Source: Mycolicibacterium litorale (lineage in GTDB: Bacteria; Actinomycetota; Actinomycetes; Mycobacteriales; Mycobacteriaceae). From it: a stretch of 64,000 nt of DNA. Below the pieces are notes generated by a model that worked only from the letters and a program-made list of their open reading frames with translations, was not told where the DNA came from and did no database searches. The stretch lies in the NCBI RefSeq assembly GCF_014218295.1, contig NZ_AP023287.1, forward strand, positions 5,570,150-5,634,149, written 5' to 3'. A program made the translations under genes and the position numbers. The stretch's first letter is position 1; every line of letters starts with the position of its first letter. Shown here one piece after another: positions 7,784 to 15,967 of the stretch.

Positions 7784-8139
7784 ACTCGCGCACCGACATC
7801 CCAGGCTGAGATCGTGCCGTCGACGGCTTCCCGTCTGGCCCGCGCATCGGTGGCCACAATCACCCGTAATTCCCCACCGTTTGAGCTACCAGCCGCCGAG
7901 TTGCCGCGGGGAGAATTCGAGACAAGATATGAGACGTCTTGACCTGGGGTTGCAGAGCGGGAGAGTGGCTTGTCGGCCGTGTCTCGTTTCTTCAGATATG
8001 AGACGCGGTGGCGGTGCAAAGCGAGACGCAGCGCCAATGAAGTCGTCGAGGTTTCGGCCATCGCGTGCAGTCGGTGGACACTCAGGACGAGAATTGGACG
8101 TCAAACTTGAGAAGCCACAGCTGCAGCGAGCATCGTCCC
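7784..8139. other. Gene-free stretch with short repeats, downstream of the lipoprotein gene and of dnaB
   Basis: About 356 bases with no supportable gene. It contains the 12-mer AGATATGAGACG twice (7925-7936 and 7994-8005, 69 bases apart). The second copy sits in an inverted arrangement with an upstream GTCTC. It also holds the second copy of the 20-bp-unit repeat (8075-8114). It looks like mobile-element residue rather than regulatory DNA, since both neighbouring genes end here. Confidence 0.45.
8075..8114. repeat. Two tandem 20-bp units (copy B of a dispersed repeat)
   Basis: TGGACACTCAGGACGAGAAT followed by TGGACGTCAAACTTGAGAAG, in the same orientation and design as the pair at 5958-5997. 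Together they bracket the TetR/lipoprotein pair. Both pairs share the pattern TGGAC, seven variable bases, then roughly TTGAGAA. Confidence 0.6.
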
Positions 8140-10731
8140 CTACGCGTGCGCCATGTTCGTGAAGCGCGACAGATGCAGCTGATGCGCCACGGTGATCGTC
8201 TTCGTCGGACCGTTACGGTGTTTGGCGACAATCAAATCCGCTTCACCACCGCGCGGGTCGTCGCGTTCGAAGGCGTCCGGCCGGTGCAACAGGATCACCA
8301 TGTCGGCGTCCTGCTCGATGGCTCCCGACTCACGAAGGTCGGACAGCATCGGCTTCTTGTCCGTGCGCTGCTCGGGTCCACGGTTGAGCTGGCTCATCGC
8401 GATCACCGGAACCTCGAGTTCCTTGGCCAGCAGCTTCATGTTTCGCGAGAACTCCGACACTTCCTGCTGGCGCGACTCGACTTTCTTGCCCGACGTCATC
8501 AGCTGTAGGTAGTCGATGACGATGAGGCGCAGCCCGGCCTTCTGGTGCAGGCGCCGCGCCTTGGCCCGGATCTCCATCATGGTGAGGTTCGGCGAGTCAT
8601 CGATGTAGAGCGGCGCCTCGCTGATCTCACTCATCCGCCGCGCCAACCGCGTCCAGTCGTCGTCGCTCATGCGGCCCGACCGCATATCGGCGAGCTTGAT
8701 CTTCGCTTCCGCCGAGAGCATGCGCATGACGATCTCGGACTTGCTCATCTCCAGCGAGAAGATCACGCTGGGCAGCTGATGCTTGATCGAGCACGACCGC
8801 ATGAAATCCAAACCAAGCGTGGAGTTGTGCGTCGGCACCATCGACCGGCTCGCCAAGTACATGTGGTTGGCATTGTCCACTTCGACGCACCGCACCGGCA
8901 CGCTCGCCACCGGCCGCACATCGACGATGAACCGCGACTCGGACCGAGCGGTGTTGGTGGCGCCCCGACGCTCCTTGTGGAGCAGAACTTTACGGCTCAA
9001 ACCGAAAACGTCGTCGTCAGTCGAGAAGTTGAGTGTGTACGCAGTAGATGAGCCTTCGCTCCGGCCCTGGACGCACTTGGTGGAGGTCTGGCAGCGATAT
9101 CCCAAACTCACAATCAGTTCGGCGACGTCGGCCGCCAACCGCTTGTTCGTCACGCTGAACTGGACCCCGCCCCCGACGGTGACCGTGCCGTCGGTGTCGA
9201 GTAGGCCGGCCAACAATGCCCGCCGCTGCGCCTCCGAAGCGCGGAGGTATGCCATCGGAATGTGCTTGTCCCCCAGTACACCGATCGCGCGGAGGCGACC
9301 CTGCAGCGTGCCCACTTCATTGTGGCAGCGCTGGCACAGACGCAGCCCGCACGACTTGCCACCACAACGCTCACACGTGGGTGCCGGCACCGGCGCGGAT
9401 ACGAACCGTGCTCGGCCGCCGCACGACCGCCCACAGGTACGCACCTGGCTGCTCTGCGGAACGAACTCCGCGCCGCATACCTCACATGCCCGCGGCGCAA
9501 TGGCCGCGGGCGCCGGCAGCTTCAGCTGATACCGGTACCGAGCGCTGGCCGACTGGTGCGCCTCGACGCCCTCCCCCTCTATGCGCATCACGATCTCGGG
9601 ATCAGCTGTCGTAATCTGCGCGGCGGCCGTCGTCCCGTCACCCAGCCACGCGCCAAGCGTGTACGGCGGTACGAGCAAGTCGCGTTCCGGGGCCTGCAAT
9701 GCCGCCGCGTTCACGACCGAGTGATTGAGCCTGCGGTCGGCCGTCGGGCACCGCAGCGTCGCCGCGATCTCCTCCGTCGTGCGGATCGCGGCGTCCCGCG
9801 TCGACCTACGTGACGCGCGCGTATCCGTCAGCCACTGATGCTCCGCGTCCGCGACGATGACCGTGCCGTCGGAGAACTCCACCTCGTAGCACGGCCGGCC
9901 GACCATCACGTCCGTCGCCGCGACGACGCGCGTCGGCCGTCCGTCGTCGCCGATCAGTTCGTCTCCGACCGCGACCTCGCCCATGGTGGTCCAGCCGTCT
10001 GGCGTCGGCAACGGCGTATCCAAAGCCAGCGCCTTGCCCATACCGGGCCGCGCCGCGATGACGACCATCTGGCCGGCATGCAGACCGTTCGTCAGCTCGT
10101 CCAGTTCGGTGAACCCCGTCGGCACCCCCCGGGAGATGCCGCCCTGTGAGGCGATGGCGTCGATCTCGTCCATCGTCGGCTGCAGCAGGCTCTCCAGCAC
10201 CGCGAAGTCCTCGGACGACCGTCGGTCCACCACGTCGTAGATCTCGGCCTGCGCACGGTCCACGACCTCGGCCACATCGGCGCCCTCCGCGCCCGCGTAG
10301 CCGTACTGCACGACCCGAGTCCCCGCCTCCACCAGCCGCCGCAACAGCGCCTTCTCCGAGACGATCCCGGCGTAGAACCCCGCGTTGGCCGCCGTGGGCA
10401 CCGTGGAGATCAGCGTGTGCAGATACGGCGCCCCGCCGATCCGCCGCAGCAGCCCCCGCCGGTCCAGTTCCGCGGCCACGGTCACCGCGTCGGCAGGTTC
10501 ACCCCGCCCGTACAGGTCGAGGATCGCGTCGTAGATGTTCTGGTGCACCGGACGGTAGAAATCGCCCGGACGCAGCCGCTCGAGCACGTCGGCGATCGCG
10601 TCCTTACTGAGCAGCATGCCGCCCAGGACGGCCTGCTCCGCGGCGGCGTCATGCGGCGGCTGGCGACCGAAATCCTCCCGCGGCGGAGGTTCATCCATGT
10701 CCGGATGACCACGGTCGTCCACGACAGCCAC
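8140..10731 (-). CDS. dnaB: Replicative DNA helicase DnaB, interrupted by an intein
   Basis: The 863-codon frame encodes two helicase halves (residues 1-233 and 637-863, 460 residues after splicing, normal for DnaB). The N-terminal primase-interacting domain is followed by the RecA-like ATPase. The P-loop AARPGMGK (226-233) is cut by the intein and resumes as STLGLDFMRS (637 on). Walker B is LIVIDYLQL (about 736-744) and the C-terminal HRNGPTKTI is typical. DnaB unwinds DNA ahead of the replication fork. Translation starts at GTG 10731 behind GGAGGGGG. The gene is last in the rpsF-ssb-rpsR-rplI order but is separated from rplI by 450 bases and a terminator, so it has its own promoter. A LexA-box-like site lies 18 bases upstream. 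Confidence 0.97.
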   Translation of the reverse strand: MAVVDDRGHPDMDEPPPREDFGRQPPHDAAAEQAVLGGMLLSKDAIADVLERLRPGDFYRPVHQNIYDAILDLYGRGEPADAVTVAAELDRRGLLRRIGGAPYLHTLISTVPTAANAGFYAGIVSEKALLRRLVEAGTRVVQYGYAGAEGADVAEVVDRAQAEIYDVVDRRSSEDFAVLESLLQPTMDEIDAIASQGGISRGVPTGFTELDELTNGLHAGQMVVIAARPGMGKALALDTPLPTPDGWTTMGEVAVGDELIGDDGRPTRVVAATDVMVGRPCYEVEFSDGTVIVADAEHQWLTDTRASRRSTRDAAIRTTEEIAATLRCPTADRRLNHSVVNAAALQAPERDLLVPPYTLGAWLGDGTTAAAQITTADPEIVMRIEGEGVEAHQSASARYRYQLKLPAPAAIAPRACEVCGAEFVPQSSQVRTCGRSCGGRARFVSAPVPAPTCERCGGKSCGLRLCQRCHNEVGTLQGRLRAIGVLGDKHIPMAYLRASEAQRRALLAGLLDTDGTVTVGGGVQFSVTNKRLAADVAELIVSLGYRCQTSTKCVQGRSEGSSTAYTLNFSTDDDVFGLSRKVLLHKERRGATNTARSESRFIVDVRPVASVPVRCVEVDNANHMYLASRSMVPTHNSTLGLDFMRSCSIKHQLPSVIFSLEMSKSEIVMRMLSAEAKIKLADMRSGRMSDDDWTRLARRMSEISEAPLYIDDSPNLTMMEIRAKARRLHQKAGLRLIVIDYLQLMTSGKKVESRQQEVSEFSRNMKLLAKELEVPVIAMSQLNRGPEQRTDKKPMLSDLRESGAIEQDADMVILLHRPDAFERDDPRGGEADLIVAKHRNGPTKTITVAHQLHLSRFTNMAHA
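8824..10032 (-). mobile_element. DnaB P-loop intein, class-3-like, with LAGLIDADG endonuclease and two cysteine modules
   Basis: The insert spans residues 234-636 (403 residues) of the DnaB precursor, exactly after the P-loop lysine. It begins with alanine (ALALDTPLPTPDGW), not Cys or Ser. It ends PTHN followed by serine +1. The class-3 W-C-T triad is visible: Trp300 next to the block-B histidine (DAEHQW), Cys615 in block F (PVRCVEVD), and Thr634 before the final His-Asn. The homing-endonuclease part has two LAGLIDADG helices, YTLGAWLGDGTT (357-368) and LLAGLLDTDGTV (506-517). Between them lie Cys416/419/433/437 and Cys453/456/466/469 (plus Cys461), two zinc-ribbon-like modules. Protein splicing is needed to give an active helicase. 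Confidence 0.9.
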
Positions 10732-10748
10732 GAGACCCCCTCCATCGA

Positions 10749-10764
10749 TCGAACGCCAGTTCGT
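10749..10764. promoter_or_regulatory. LexA/SOS-box-like site upstream of dnaB
   Basis: TCGAACGCCAGTTCGT fits the mycobacterial LexA box (TCGAAC, four bases, GTTCGA) at 11 of 12 defined positions. It lies 18 bases before the dnaB start, where a bound repressor could block transcription or elongation. Confidence 0.5.
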
Positions 10765-11129
10765 TTTCCGCTCGCTGCGACTGTAGGAAACCCCACCGAC
10801 AACTCCACGCGACGGCCAACGTTAGACGTTGCTGGAGCGGTCCGGGCGCGACCCTGTTGACGAACCTGTGGAGCGAATGTGCATAGCTCAGGACAGGTGT
10901 GTTGAGGCCTTGGGGAGAACCTGTGGATGATCATTCGTTATCTGGATATCACCGCAGATAAGCGCACCACAGCCTGGGTGGATCGTTGTGGATAGAAACT
11001 TCTCCGGCGTGTCGTGTCCGGTTGACTTCCCGGGCGTGTTGGGTGGCGCCGGAGGGCCCCGCAGGTTAACGCCAGATAACCTTCGCTACGGAAGCACCTG
11101 CTCGCGATGTTCGCCAGACAACACAGCAA
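10765..11129. other. dnaB-rplI intergenic region with DnaA-box-like 9-mers
   Basis: No gene is seen here. It holds TGTGGAGCG (10867), TGTGCATAG (10879), TGTGGATGA (10922) and TGTGGATAG (10987). All are on the plus strand and each is one to three mismatches from the DnaA box TGTGGATAA/TGTGGACAA. A short palindrome, CAACGTTAGACGTTG (10817-10831), is closer to dnaB. This region probably contains the dnaB promoter. Confidence 0.4.
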
Positions 11130-11167
11130 CGCCCGGGTGGAAACCGATTTCGGTTCCCACCCGGGCG
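11130..11167 (-). terminator. Hairpin terminator after rplI
   Basis: CGCCCGGGTGG pairs with CCACCCGGGCG around an AACC...GGTT inner stem and a short loop, 15 bases beyond the rplI stop codon. The stem is very GC-rich and there is no clear T-run, as usual for mycobacterial terminators. It probably ends the rpsF-ssb-rpsR-rplI transcript before dnaB. Confidence 0.75.
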
Positions 11168-11181
11168 TATTGACGCTGGCG

Positions 11182-11640
11182 TCAGGCTTCGGCGACGACG
11201 TTCAGCGACACCGAGGCTTCCACGCCCGGGTGCAGCCGCACGACAACCGTGTGCGTCCCGAGGCTCTTGATGTGTGCCTTGGGCAGCTGGACGGTCCGCT
11301 TGTCGAGGTTCGGGCCGCCGGCCTTCTTGATCGCGGCGACCACATCGGTGGCCGTGACCGAGCCGAACAGCTTGCCGGTGTCGGCCGAGGCGTTCACCGC
11401 GAGCTCCACGCCTTCGAGCGCCTCGATCGCCTGCTTGATCTCATTGGCGTGCTCGAGACCGCGCACGGTCTTGATCTCGCGGGCGCGACGGATGTCGTCG
11501 GCCTGGCGCTGCGCACCACGGCTGGCAACGATCGCCAGACCGCGCGGCAGCAGGTAGTTGCGGCCGTAGCCGTCCTTGACTTCCACGGTGTCACCGGGTT
11601 CACCCAGGTGGTCCACCTCGGCGGTAAGAATCAGTTTCAT
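11182..11640 (-). CDS. rplI: 50S ribosomal protein L9
   Basis: A 152-residue protein with the L9 N-terminal signature [20 protein letters not shown] then [13 protein letters not shown], a long connecting helix, and the C-terminal RNA-binding domain ending [10 protein letters not shown]9 binds 23S rRNA domain V at the base of the L1 stalk. The gene is 26 bases after rpsR in the rpsF-ssb-rpsR-rplI operon and is followed by a hairpin terminator. Confidence 0.98.
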   Translation of the reverse strand: MKLILTAEVDHLGEPGDTVEVKDGYGRNYLLPRGLAIVASRGAQRQADDIRRAREIKTVRGLEHANEIKQAIEALEGVELAVNASADTGKLFGSVTATDVVAAIKKAGGPNLDKRTVQLPKAHIKSLGTHTVVVRLHPGVEASVSLNVVAEA

Positions 11641-11666
11641 CTCGTTGATCTTTCGTTTCCGGTGGA

Positions 11667-11921
11667 CTACCGCGTGGACGAACTGAACGGCAGCAGCGCC
11701 ACCTCGCGGGCGTTCTTCACCGCAACCGCGATGTCCCGCTGGTGCTGCACGCAGTTACCGGTCACCCGGCGGGCACGGATCTTGCCGCGCTCGCTGATGT
11801 AGGTACGCAGCAGTGCGGTGTCCTTGTAATCGATGTTCTGGCCCTTCTTGGAGCAGAACACGCACTTGCGGGTCTTGACCGGCTTCTCCGGCGCCGGCCG
11901 CCGCTTGTTGGACTTGGCCAT
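11667..11921 (-). CDS. rpsR: 30S ribosomal protein S18 (zinc-binding, C+ form)
   Basis: 84 residues with [11 protein letters not shown] and [20 protein letters not shown]. The CxxC pair plus the later C..H marks the zinc-binding C+ version. Mycobacteria usually also carry a zinc-free paralogue elsewhere that replaces it under zinc starvation. S18 pairs with S6 on the 30S platform, consistent with rpsF in the same operon. Confidence 0.97.
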   Translation of the reverse strand: MAKSNKRRPAPEKPVKTRKCVFCSKKGQNIDYKDTALLRTYISERGKIRARRVTGNCVQHQRDIAVAVKNAREVALLPFSSSTR

Positions 11922-11971
11922 ATCGCTATCTCTTTCTTGATCTTGCTCGTGGAGTGCTTCTCAGAAGCTAC

Positions 11972-12484
11972 TCAGAAGGGCGGCTCGTCGTCGGCGCCGC
12001 TGAAGGAACCCGACGCCGGGGCGCTGCCCCACGGGTCCTCGGCCGCAGCCGCCTGCCCACCACCGCCACCGCGGGATCCGCCGCCGCCGCCACCGAAGCC
12101 GCCGCCTCCGCCGCCACCGCGGCTGGCCTTGTTGACCTTGGCGGTCGCATAGCGCAGCGACGGGCCGATCTCGTCGACCTCGACCTCCATGACGGTGCGC
12201 TTCTCGCCCTCGCGGGTTTCGAAGGACCGCTGCTTGAGGCGACCGGTCACGATGACCCGTGAACCCCGGGTGAGGCTCTCGGCGACGTTCTCGGCGGCCT
12301 CACGCCAGATGTTGCAGCGCAAGAACAGCGCTTCGCCGTCCTTCCACTCCCCGCTCTGGCGGTCGTAGATCCGCGGAGTCGACGCCACGGTGAAGTTGGC
12401 GACAGCCGCACCGGACGGTGTGAACCGCAATTCCGGGTCGGCGGTCAGGTTTCCGACGACGGTGATGGTGGTGTCACCAGCCAC
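11972..12484 (-). CDS. ssb: Single-stranded DNA-binding protein SSB
   Basis: 170 residues. The OB-fold starts [20 protein letters not shown] and includes [20 protein letters not shown] and [21 protein letters not shown] glycine-rich disordered linker (about residues 122-148) leads to the acidic tip DDEPPF, which recruits replication and repair proteins. The gene lies between rpsF and rpsR in the standard order. Confidence 0.98.
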   Translation of the reverse strand: MAGDTTITVVGNLTADPELRFTPSGAAVANFTVASTPRIYDRQSGEWKDGEALFLRCNIWREAAENVAESLTRGSRVIVTGRLKQRSFETREGEKRTVMEVEVDEIGPSLRYATAKVNKASRGGGGGGGFGGGGGGSRGGGGGQAAAAEDPWGSAPASGSFSGADDEPPF

Positions 12485-12559
12485 TGGGTCCTCCTGAAAT
12501 GGACGGCATATTGGGCGCGAGCCTACGCAAGGCGCATGACACCCACAGCCGTTCGGTGA

Positions 12560-12850
12560 TCAGTGCTTGTCGGTCCGCATGACCTTGGTGCGCAGCACCG
12601 ACTCGTTCAGGCTGAGCTGACGGTCGAGCTCGGTCACCGTGGCCGGGTTGGCTTTCACGTCGATCACCGCGTAGATGCCCTCGGCGTGCTTGGCGATCTC
12701 GTACGCCAGCCGGCGGCGGCCCCAGATGTCGACCTTGTCGACACTTCCGCCGTCCTTGCGGACGACGTTCAGGAACGTCTCCAGCGAGGGCGCAACGGTG
12801 CGCTCGTCAAGGGTGGGGTCGAGGATGACCATGATTTCGTATGGACGCAT
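12560..12850 (-). CDS. rpsF: 30S ribosomal protein S6
   Basis: 96 residues beginning [20 protein letters not shown] and containing [20 protein letters not shown], the S6 signature. S6 binds S18 and 16S rRNA. The start is ATG 12850 with a GGAGGTG site; longer in-frame extensions upstream are rejected on family length. It is the first gene of the rpsF-ssb-rpsR-rplI operon. A GCCACGG/CCGTGGC hairpin (12884-12903) sits in the leader and could be regulatory. Confidence 0.97.
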   Translation of the reverse strand: MRPYEIMVILDPTLDERTVAPSLETFLNVVRKDGGSVDKVDIWGRRRLAYEIAKHAEGIYAVIDVKANPATVTELDRQLSLNESVLRTKVMRTDKH

Positions 12851-12936
12851 TAGAACCTCATCACCTCCTATGGTCGTAGTGCGGCCACGGCGGATTCCGT
12901 GGCAGGAGGGTCGCCTGCGTCGGCAACCTGCCCAGG

Positions 12937-13749
12937 CTACAGGAAAGACCGCTGAGCTGGGAAATCGCCGACCACGCCGTCCGGGTCGTACTGCACCTGT
13001 ATCCGCCCGGTGTCGGGATGCGGCCGGATCCGGGCCACCACCCCGTACACCCGCGCCAGCAGATCGGCGGTGAGCACCTCGGCAGGTGGTCCGGAACACC
13101 ACTCGCTGCCGTCTTTCAGCACGTGGATGCGGTCGCAGAAGTGCGCCGCGAGGTTGAGGTCGTGCAGCGCCACCACGGCCGTCAGCCCGAGCCTGCGGGG
13201 CAGCGCCAGCACCTCGAACTGGTGTCGCACATCGAGATGGTTGGTCGGTTCGTCGAGCACCAGCAGACCGGGCTGTTGCGCCAGGGCGCGGGCGACGAGG
13301 ACGCGTTGGCGTTCACCACCGGACAGCGACGCGAACGGCCGCTCGACAAGGTGCCCGGCGTCGACCAGTTGCAGACACGTCGCGATGACGTGGCGGTCGG
13401 CGTCGTCGTCACGGGAGAACACGCCCTTGTACGGACCCCGTCCCATCGCGACCACATCGTGCACTCGCAGGTCGAAATCCCCTGTGGTGTCCTGTAATAC
13501 GGCGCCGATCATCCTGGCCGACCGCCTGGGCGGCAGCGTCGCGAGGTCGATCCCGTCGACCCGGACACACCCTGCCGACGGGCGAAGGATGCGCACCAGC
13601 GTCCGCAGCAGGGTCGACTTGCCGCTGCCGTTGGGTCCCACGATCCCGATCGTCTCGCCGGGTTCGGCACGCACCGTGACGTCGTCGATCACCCGGCGGC
13701 CACCGAGCTCGACACACAACCGGTCGGCGTGCAACCGCGCGGCGGTCAC
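12937..13749 (-). CDS. ABC transporter ATPase, FecE/BtuD type (cobalamin importer)
   Basis: 270 residues. Walker A is [11 protein letters not shown], the signature is [20 protein letters not shown], Walker B is [12 protein letters not shown] and the switch is [32 protein letters not shown] is typical of the iron-siderophore/B12 ATPase group. It starts at GTG 13749, overlapping the permease stop by four bases (GTGA), so it is translationally coupled. With the permease and binding protein it forms a type II importer. The cobalamin riboswitch at the head of the operon points to B12 or another corrinoid rather than iron. Confidence 0.85.
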   Translation of the reverse strand: MTAARLHADRLCVELGGRRVIDDVTVRAEPGETIGIVGPNGSGKSTLLRTLVRILRPSAGCVRVDGIDLATLPPRRSARMIGAVLQDTTGDFDLRVHDVVAMGRGPYKGVFSRDDDADRHVIATCLQLVDAGHLVERPFASLSGGERQRVLVARALAQQPGLLVLDEPTNHLDVRHQFEVLALPRRLGLTAVVALHDLNLAAHFCDRIHVLKDGSEWCSGPPAEVLTADLLARVYGVVARIRPHPDTGRIQVQYDPDGVVGDFPAQRSFL

Positions 13750-14801
13750 GCCACTCCCCCGGCCACCGCCCGGCGCGCGTCCCGCCGGATCAGCCACAGG
13801 AAGAACGGTCCACCGCACAGCGCGGTGAGCACGCCGACCGGGATCTCCTGCGGCGACGCCACCGTCCGCGCGGCGAGATCGGCCACCACCAGGAAAGCCG
13901 CCCCGGTCAGCGCCGCCGCCGGCAGCGAACGCCGGTGATCGCCACCCACCAGCAGCCGTACCGCGTGCGGCATGATCAGGCCGACGAACCCGATCGGTCC
14001 GCTGACCGCCACGAGCACACCGGTCAACAGGGACGCCACCACGAAGGTCTGCGCCCGGAAGCGGTCGACGTCGACGCCCATCGTGATCGCGGCCTCGTCG
14101 CCGGCCAGCAGCACATTGAGTGTGCGGGCGTGCGCCAGCAGCGCGACCAGGCCGACCAGCACCGCGCCCAGCGGCAGCCACAACGCGTCCCAGTGCGCAC
14201 CGCCGAGCCCGCCGAGCAACCAGGTCAACACCTGCCGTGCCCGGTCACCGCTGTCGGCGAGCAGGAGCATCAGGCTCGTCACCGCGGACAGTACGTAGGC
14301 GACCGCCACACCGGCGAGCACCAGGCGGGTGGTGGTGATCCGGCCGCCGGCCCGCGACAGCGCATACACCAGAGCGAGGGCACCGAGCGCACCGACGAAC
14401 GCCGCGACGGAGGTCGACGCCACGCCGAGAAACGTTGTGCCGGTGACCAGTACACCGACGGCGCCGACCGACGCCCCCGACGACACCCCGAGCAGATAGG
14501 GGTCGGCCAACGGATTGCGGACGAGCGCCTGCAGAGTCATGCCGACGACCGCGAGTCCGGCGCCCACCACGGCGCCGAGCACGACCCGCGGGGCTCGGAC
14601 CTGGACGACCACCGTGTCGACGTGGGTCGATCCGCTCCCGTCGACGAGGCCTGGCGCCAGATGGTGGCCCAGGGTACGGACCACCTCGCCGGGCGGGATC
14701 GCGATCGATCCGATCGCCAGTCCGGCCAGCATCGAGGCGGCGAGTGCCAGGATCAGCACGAGCAGGACGGCCGAATAACGCCACCGCTCAGGGTGTTTCA
14801 T
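13746..14801 (-). CDS. ABC transporter permease, FecCD/BtuC type
   Basis: 351 residues with about nine or ten membrane segments. Family hallmarks are VRAPRVVLGAVVGAGLAVVG, then QALVRNPLADPYLLGVSSGA with the later GPIGFVGLIMPHAVRLLVGG (the L-loop that meets the ATPase), and ending SPQEIPVGVLTALCGGPFFL. It forms the transmembrane channel as a homodimer. Four-base overlaps with both the upstream binding-protein gene (ATGA) and the downstream ATPase gene indicate tight coupling in one transcript. Confidence 0.88.
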   Translation of the reverse strand: MKHPERWRYSAVLLVLILALAASMLAGLAIGSIAIPPGEVVRTLGHHLAPGLVDGSGSTHVDTVVVQVRAPRVVLGAVVGAGLAVVGMTLQALVRNPLADPYLLGVSSGASVGAVGVLVTGTTFLGVASTSVAAFVGALGALALVYALSRAGGRITTTRLVLAGVAVAYVLSAVTSLMLLLADSGDRARQVLTWLLGGLGGAHWDALWLPLGAVLVGLVALLAHARTLNVLLAGDEAAITMGVDVDRFRAQTFVVASLLTGVLVAVSGPIGFVGLIMPHAVRLLVGGDHRRSLPAAALTGAAFLVVADLAARTVASPQEIPVGVLTALCGGPFFLWLIRRDARRAVAGGVA

Positions 14802-15787
14802 CGTTCCGGGTGCAACTGCTCGGCCAGTGCGCCGACCGCGTACGGCGCGCGGACGCCGAGCACCGCATCCTGCAGCGTCAGCACCGCGAAGCGGTCGTCG
14901 CGGATCGCGGGCACAGTGGAGAGTTCGGGCCGTGCGCGCAAGGCGGCCTTCTTCTCCTCGACCGACGGGGTGCCGTAGTAGTCGTAGATCACGATGACGT
15001 CCGGCGCACGCTCGATCACCTGCTCCCATGACACGTCGGCGAACGTCTCAGGGACGTCACCGAAGATGTTGGTACCGCCGGCCAATTCGATCACCTGGTT
15101 CCCGATGCCCTGGCCGCCGGCAGTGAACGCGGTGGCGTCCCCGCTGTCGTAGACGAACACCTTGACCGGCCGCACACCGGCCACCCTGGCGGTGGCGTCC
15201 CCGACGTGCCGGGACATGTCGGTCACCACCTCTTCGGCGCGGTCCGCCACACCGAAGATCCGGCCGACGGTCCGCACCTCCTCATACACGTCGTCCATCG
15301 TGATCGGTTGCCGCGCACAGTGTTCCCGGTTCAGGTACGTAGCGATCCCGGCGTCGGCGAAGGCCTGGCGCGAGCGGCCCTGCGCCTCGTCGAAGGCGCT
15401 GCCGTATCCGCCGTAGACGAAGTCGGGGCCGACCGCCAGGATCTGCTCGAACGACGCGTCCTTGACCGAGATCTGCGGTATCGACCGGTAGTCGTGGGCG
15501 TACCGCGCCAGCGGTGGGTTGTCGGGATACACGGTCGCGGCCACCGCGTCACGCAGACCCAACGCCAGCAGCAGCTCGACGGAGTGCTGAAAGTAGCCGA
15601 CCACCCGGGCGGGTGGTCGGTCCACGGTGACGGCGGCCCCGCAGTTGTCCACGGTGACCGGGAAGCCCTCGGCCGCCTGCGACGGGGCCGGCGCACCGGG
15701 CGCACCGCCTCCGCATGCGGTCGAGACCAACAGGACCAGGAGCGTCGACAGTGCGACGACACGTGACTTCACGACATTCAGCTCCAT
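14798..15787 (-). CDS. Cobalamin-type periplasmic binding lipoprotein (BtuF-like)
   Basis: About 329 residues. The signal peptide ends in a lipobox (LLVLLVSTACGGG). The class III binding-protein fold shows PPARVVGYFQHSVELLLALG, EQILAVGPDFVYGGYG and WEQVIERAPDVIVIYDYYG. The start at ATG 15787 (or GTG 15772) is supported because the longer in-frame extension runs through the riboswitch. It captures the ligand outside the membrane for the FecCD-type permease. Ligand assignment rests on the riboswitch; a related corrinoid such as cobinamide is possible. Confidence 0.82.
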   Translation of the reverse strand: MELNVVKSRVVALSTLLVLLVSTACGGGAPGAPAPSQAAEGFPVTVDNCGAAVTVDRPPARVVGYFQHSVELLLALGLRDAVAATVYPDNPPLARYAHDYRSIPQISVKDASFEQILAVGPDFVYGGYGSAFDEAQGRSRQAFADAGIATYLNREHCARQPITMDDVYEEVRTVGRIFGVADRAEEVVTDMSRHVGDATARVAGVRPVKVFVYDSGDATAFTAGGQGIGNQVIELAGGTNIFGDVPETFADVSWEQVIERAPDVIVIYDYYGTPSVEEKKAALRARPELSTVPAIRDDRFAVLTLQDAVLGVRAPYAVGALAEQLHPER

Positions 15788-15814
15788 CCGGGATGTCCAC
15801 GTCCCGAAGCGAAG

Positions 15815-15945
15815 GTCCGGTGGGGGCAGTGTCTGGCTCCCGGACCGCTCATGCGTTCCGGTCACAGTGGCGGGACCGCGCCGGAATGACACCGGCTTCC
15901 TGCCTGATCCATCGGAGCCGATCGGTCGACCGGCCACGATGACAG
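15815..15945 (-). promoter_or_regulatory. Cobalamin riboswitch
   Basis: Read on the minus strand, the leader contains CAGGAAGCCGGTGTCATTCC, then GGCGCGGTCCCGCCACTGTG, and the B12 box GGAGCCAGACACTGCC. These occur in the order and spacing of the cobalamin aptamer core. It lies directly before the binding-protein gene, so high cobalamin should switch the importer operon off. The outer ends are approximate. Confidence 0.88.
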
Positions 15946-15967
15946 TAGATGATCGCGGCCCGAGCTG

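Noticed and set aside
5733..8139. Intact insertion sequence
   Set aside because: Repeats suggest element ends, but no transposase or integrase gene is found on either strand.
12884..12903. S6:S18 ribosomal leader RNA
   Set aside because: A GCCACGG/CCGTGGC hairpin lies before rpsF, but I cannot see the conserved bulged motif of that leader family; left as a note in the rpsF entry.
15788..15937. N-terminal extension of the cobalamin-binding lipoprotein
   Set aside because: The in-frame extension runs through the riboswitch and precedes a complete lipoprotein signal, so it is not coding.
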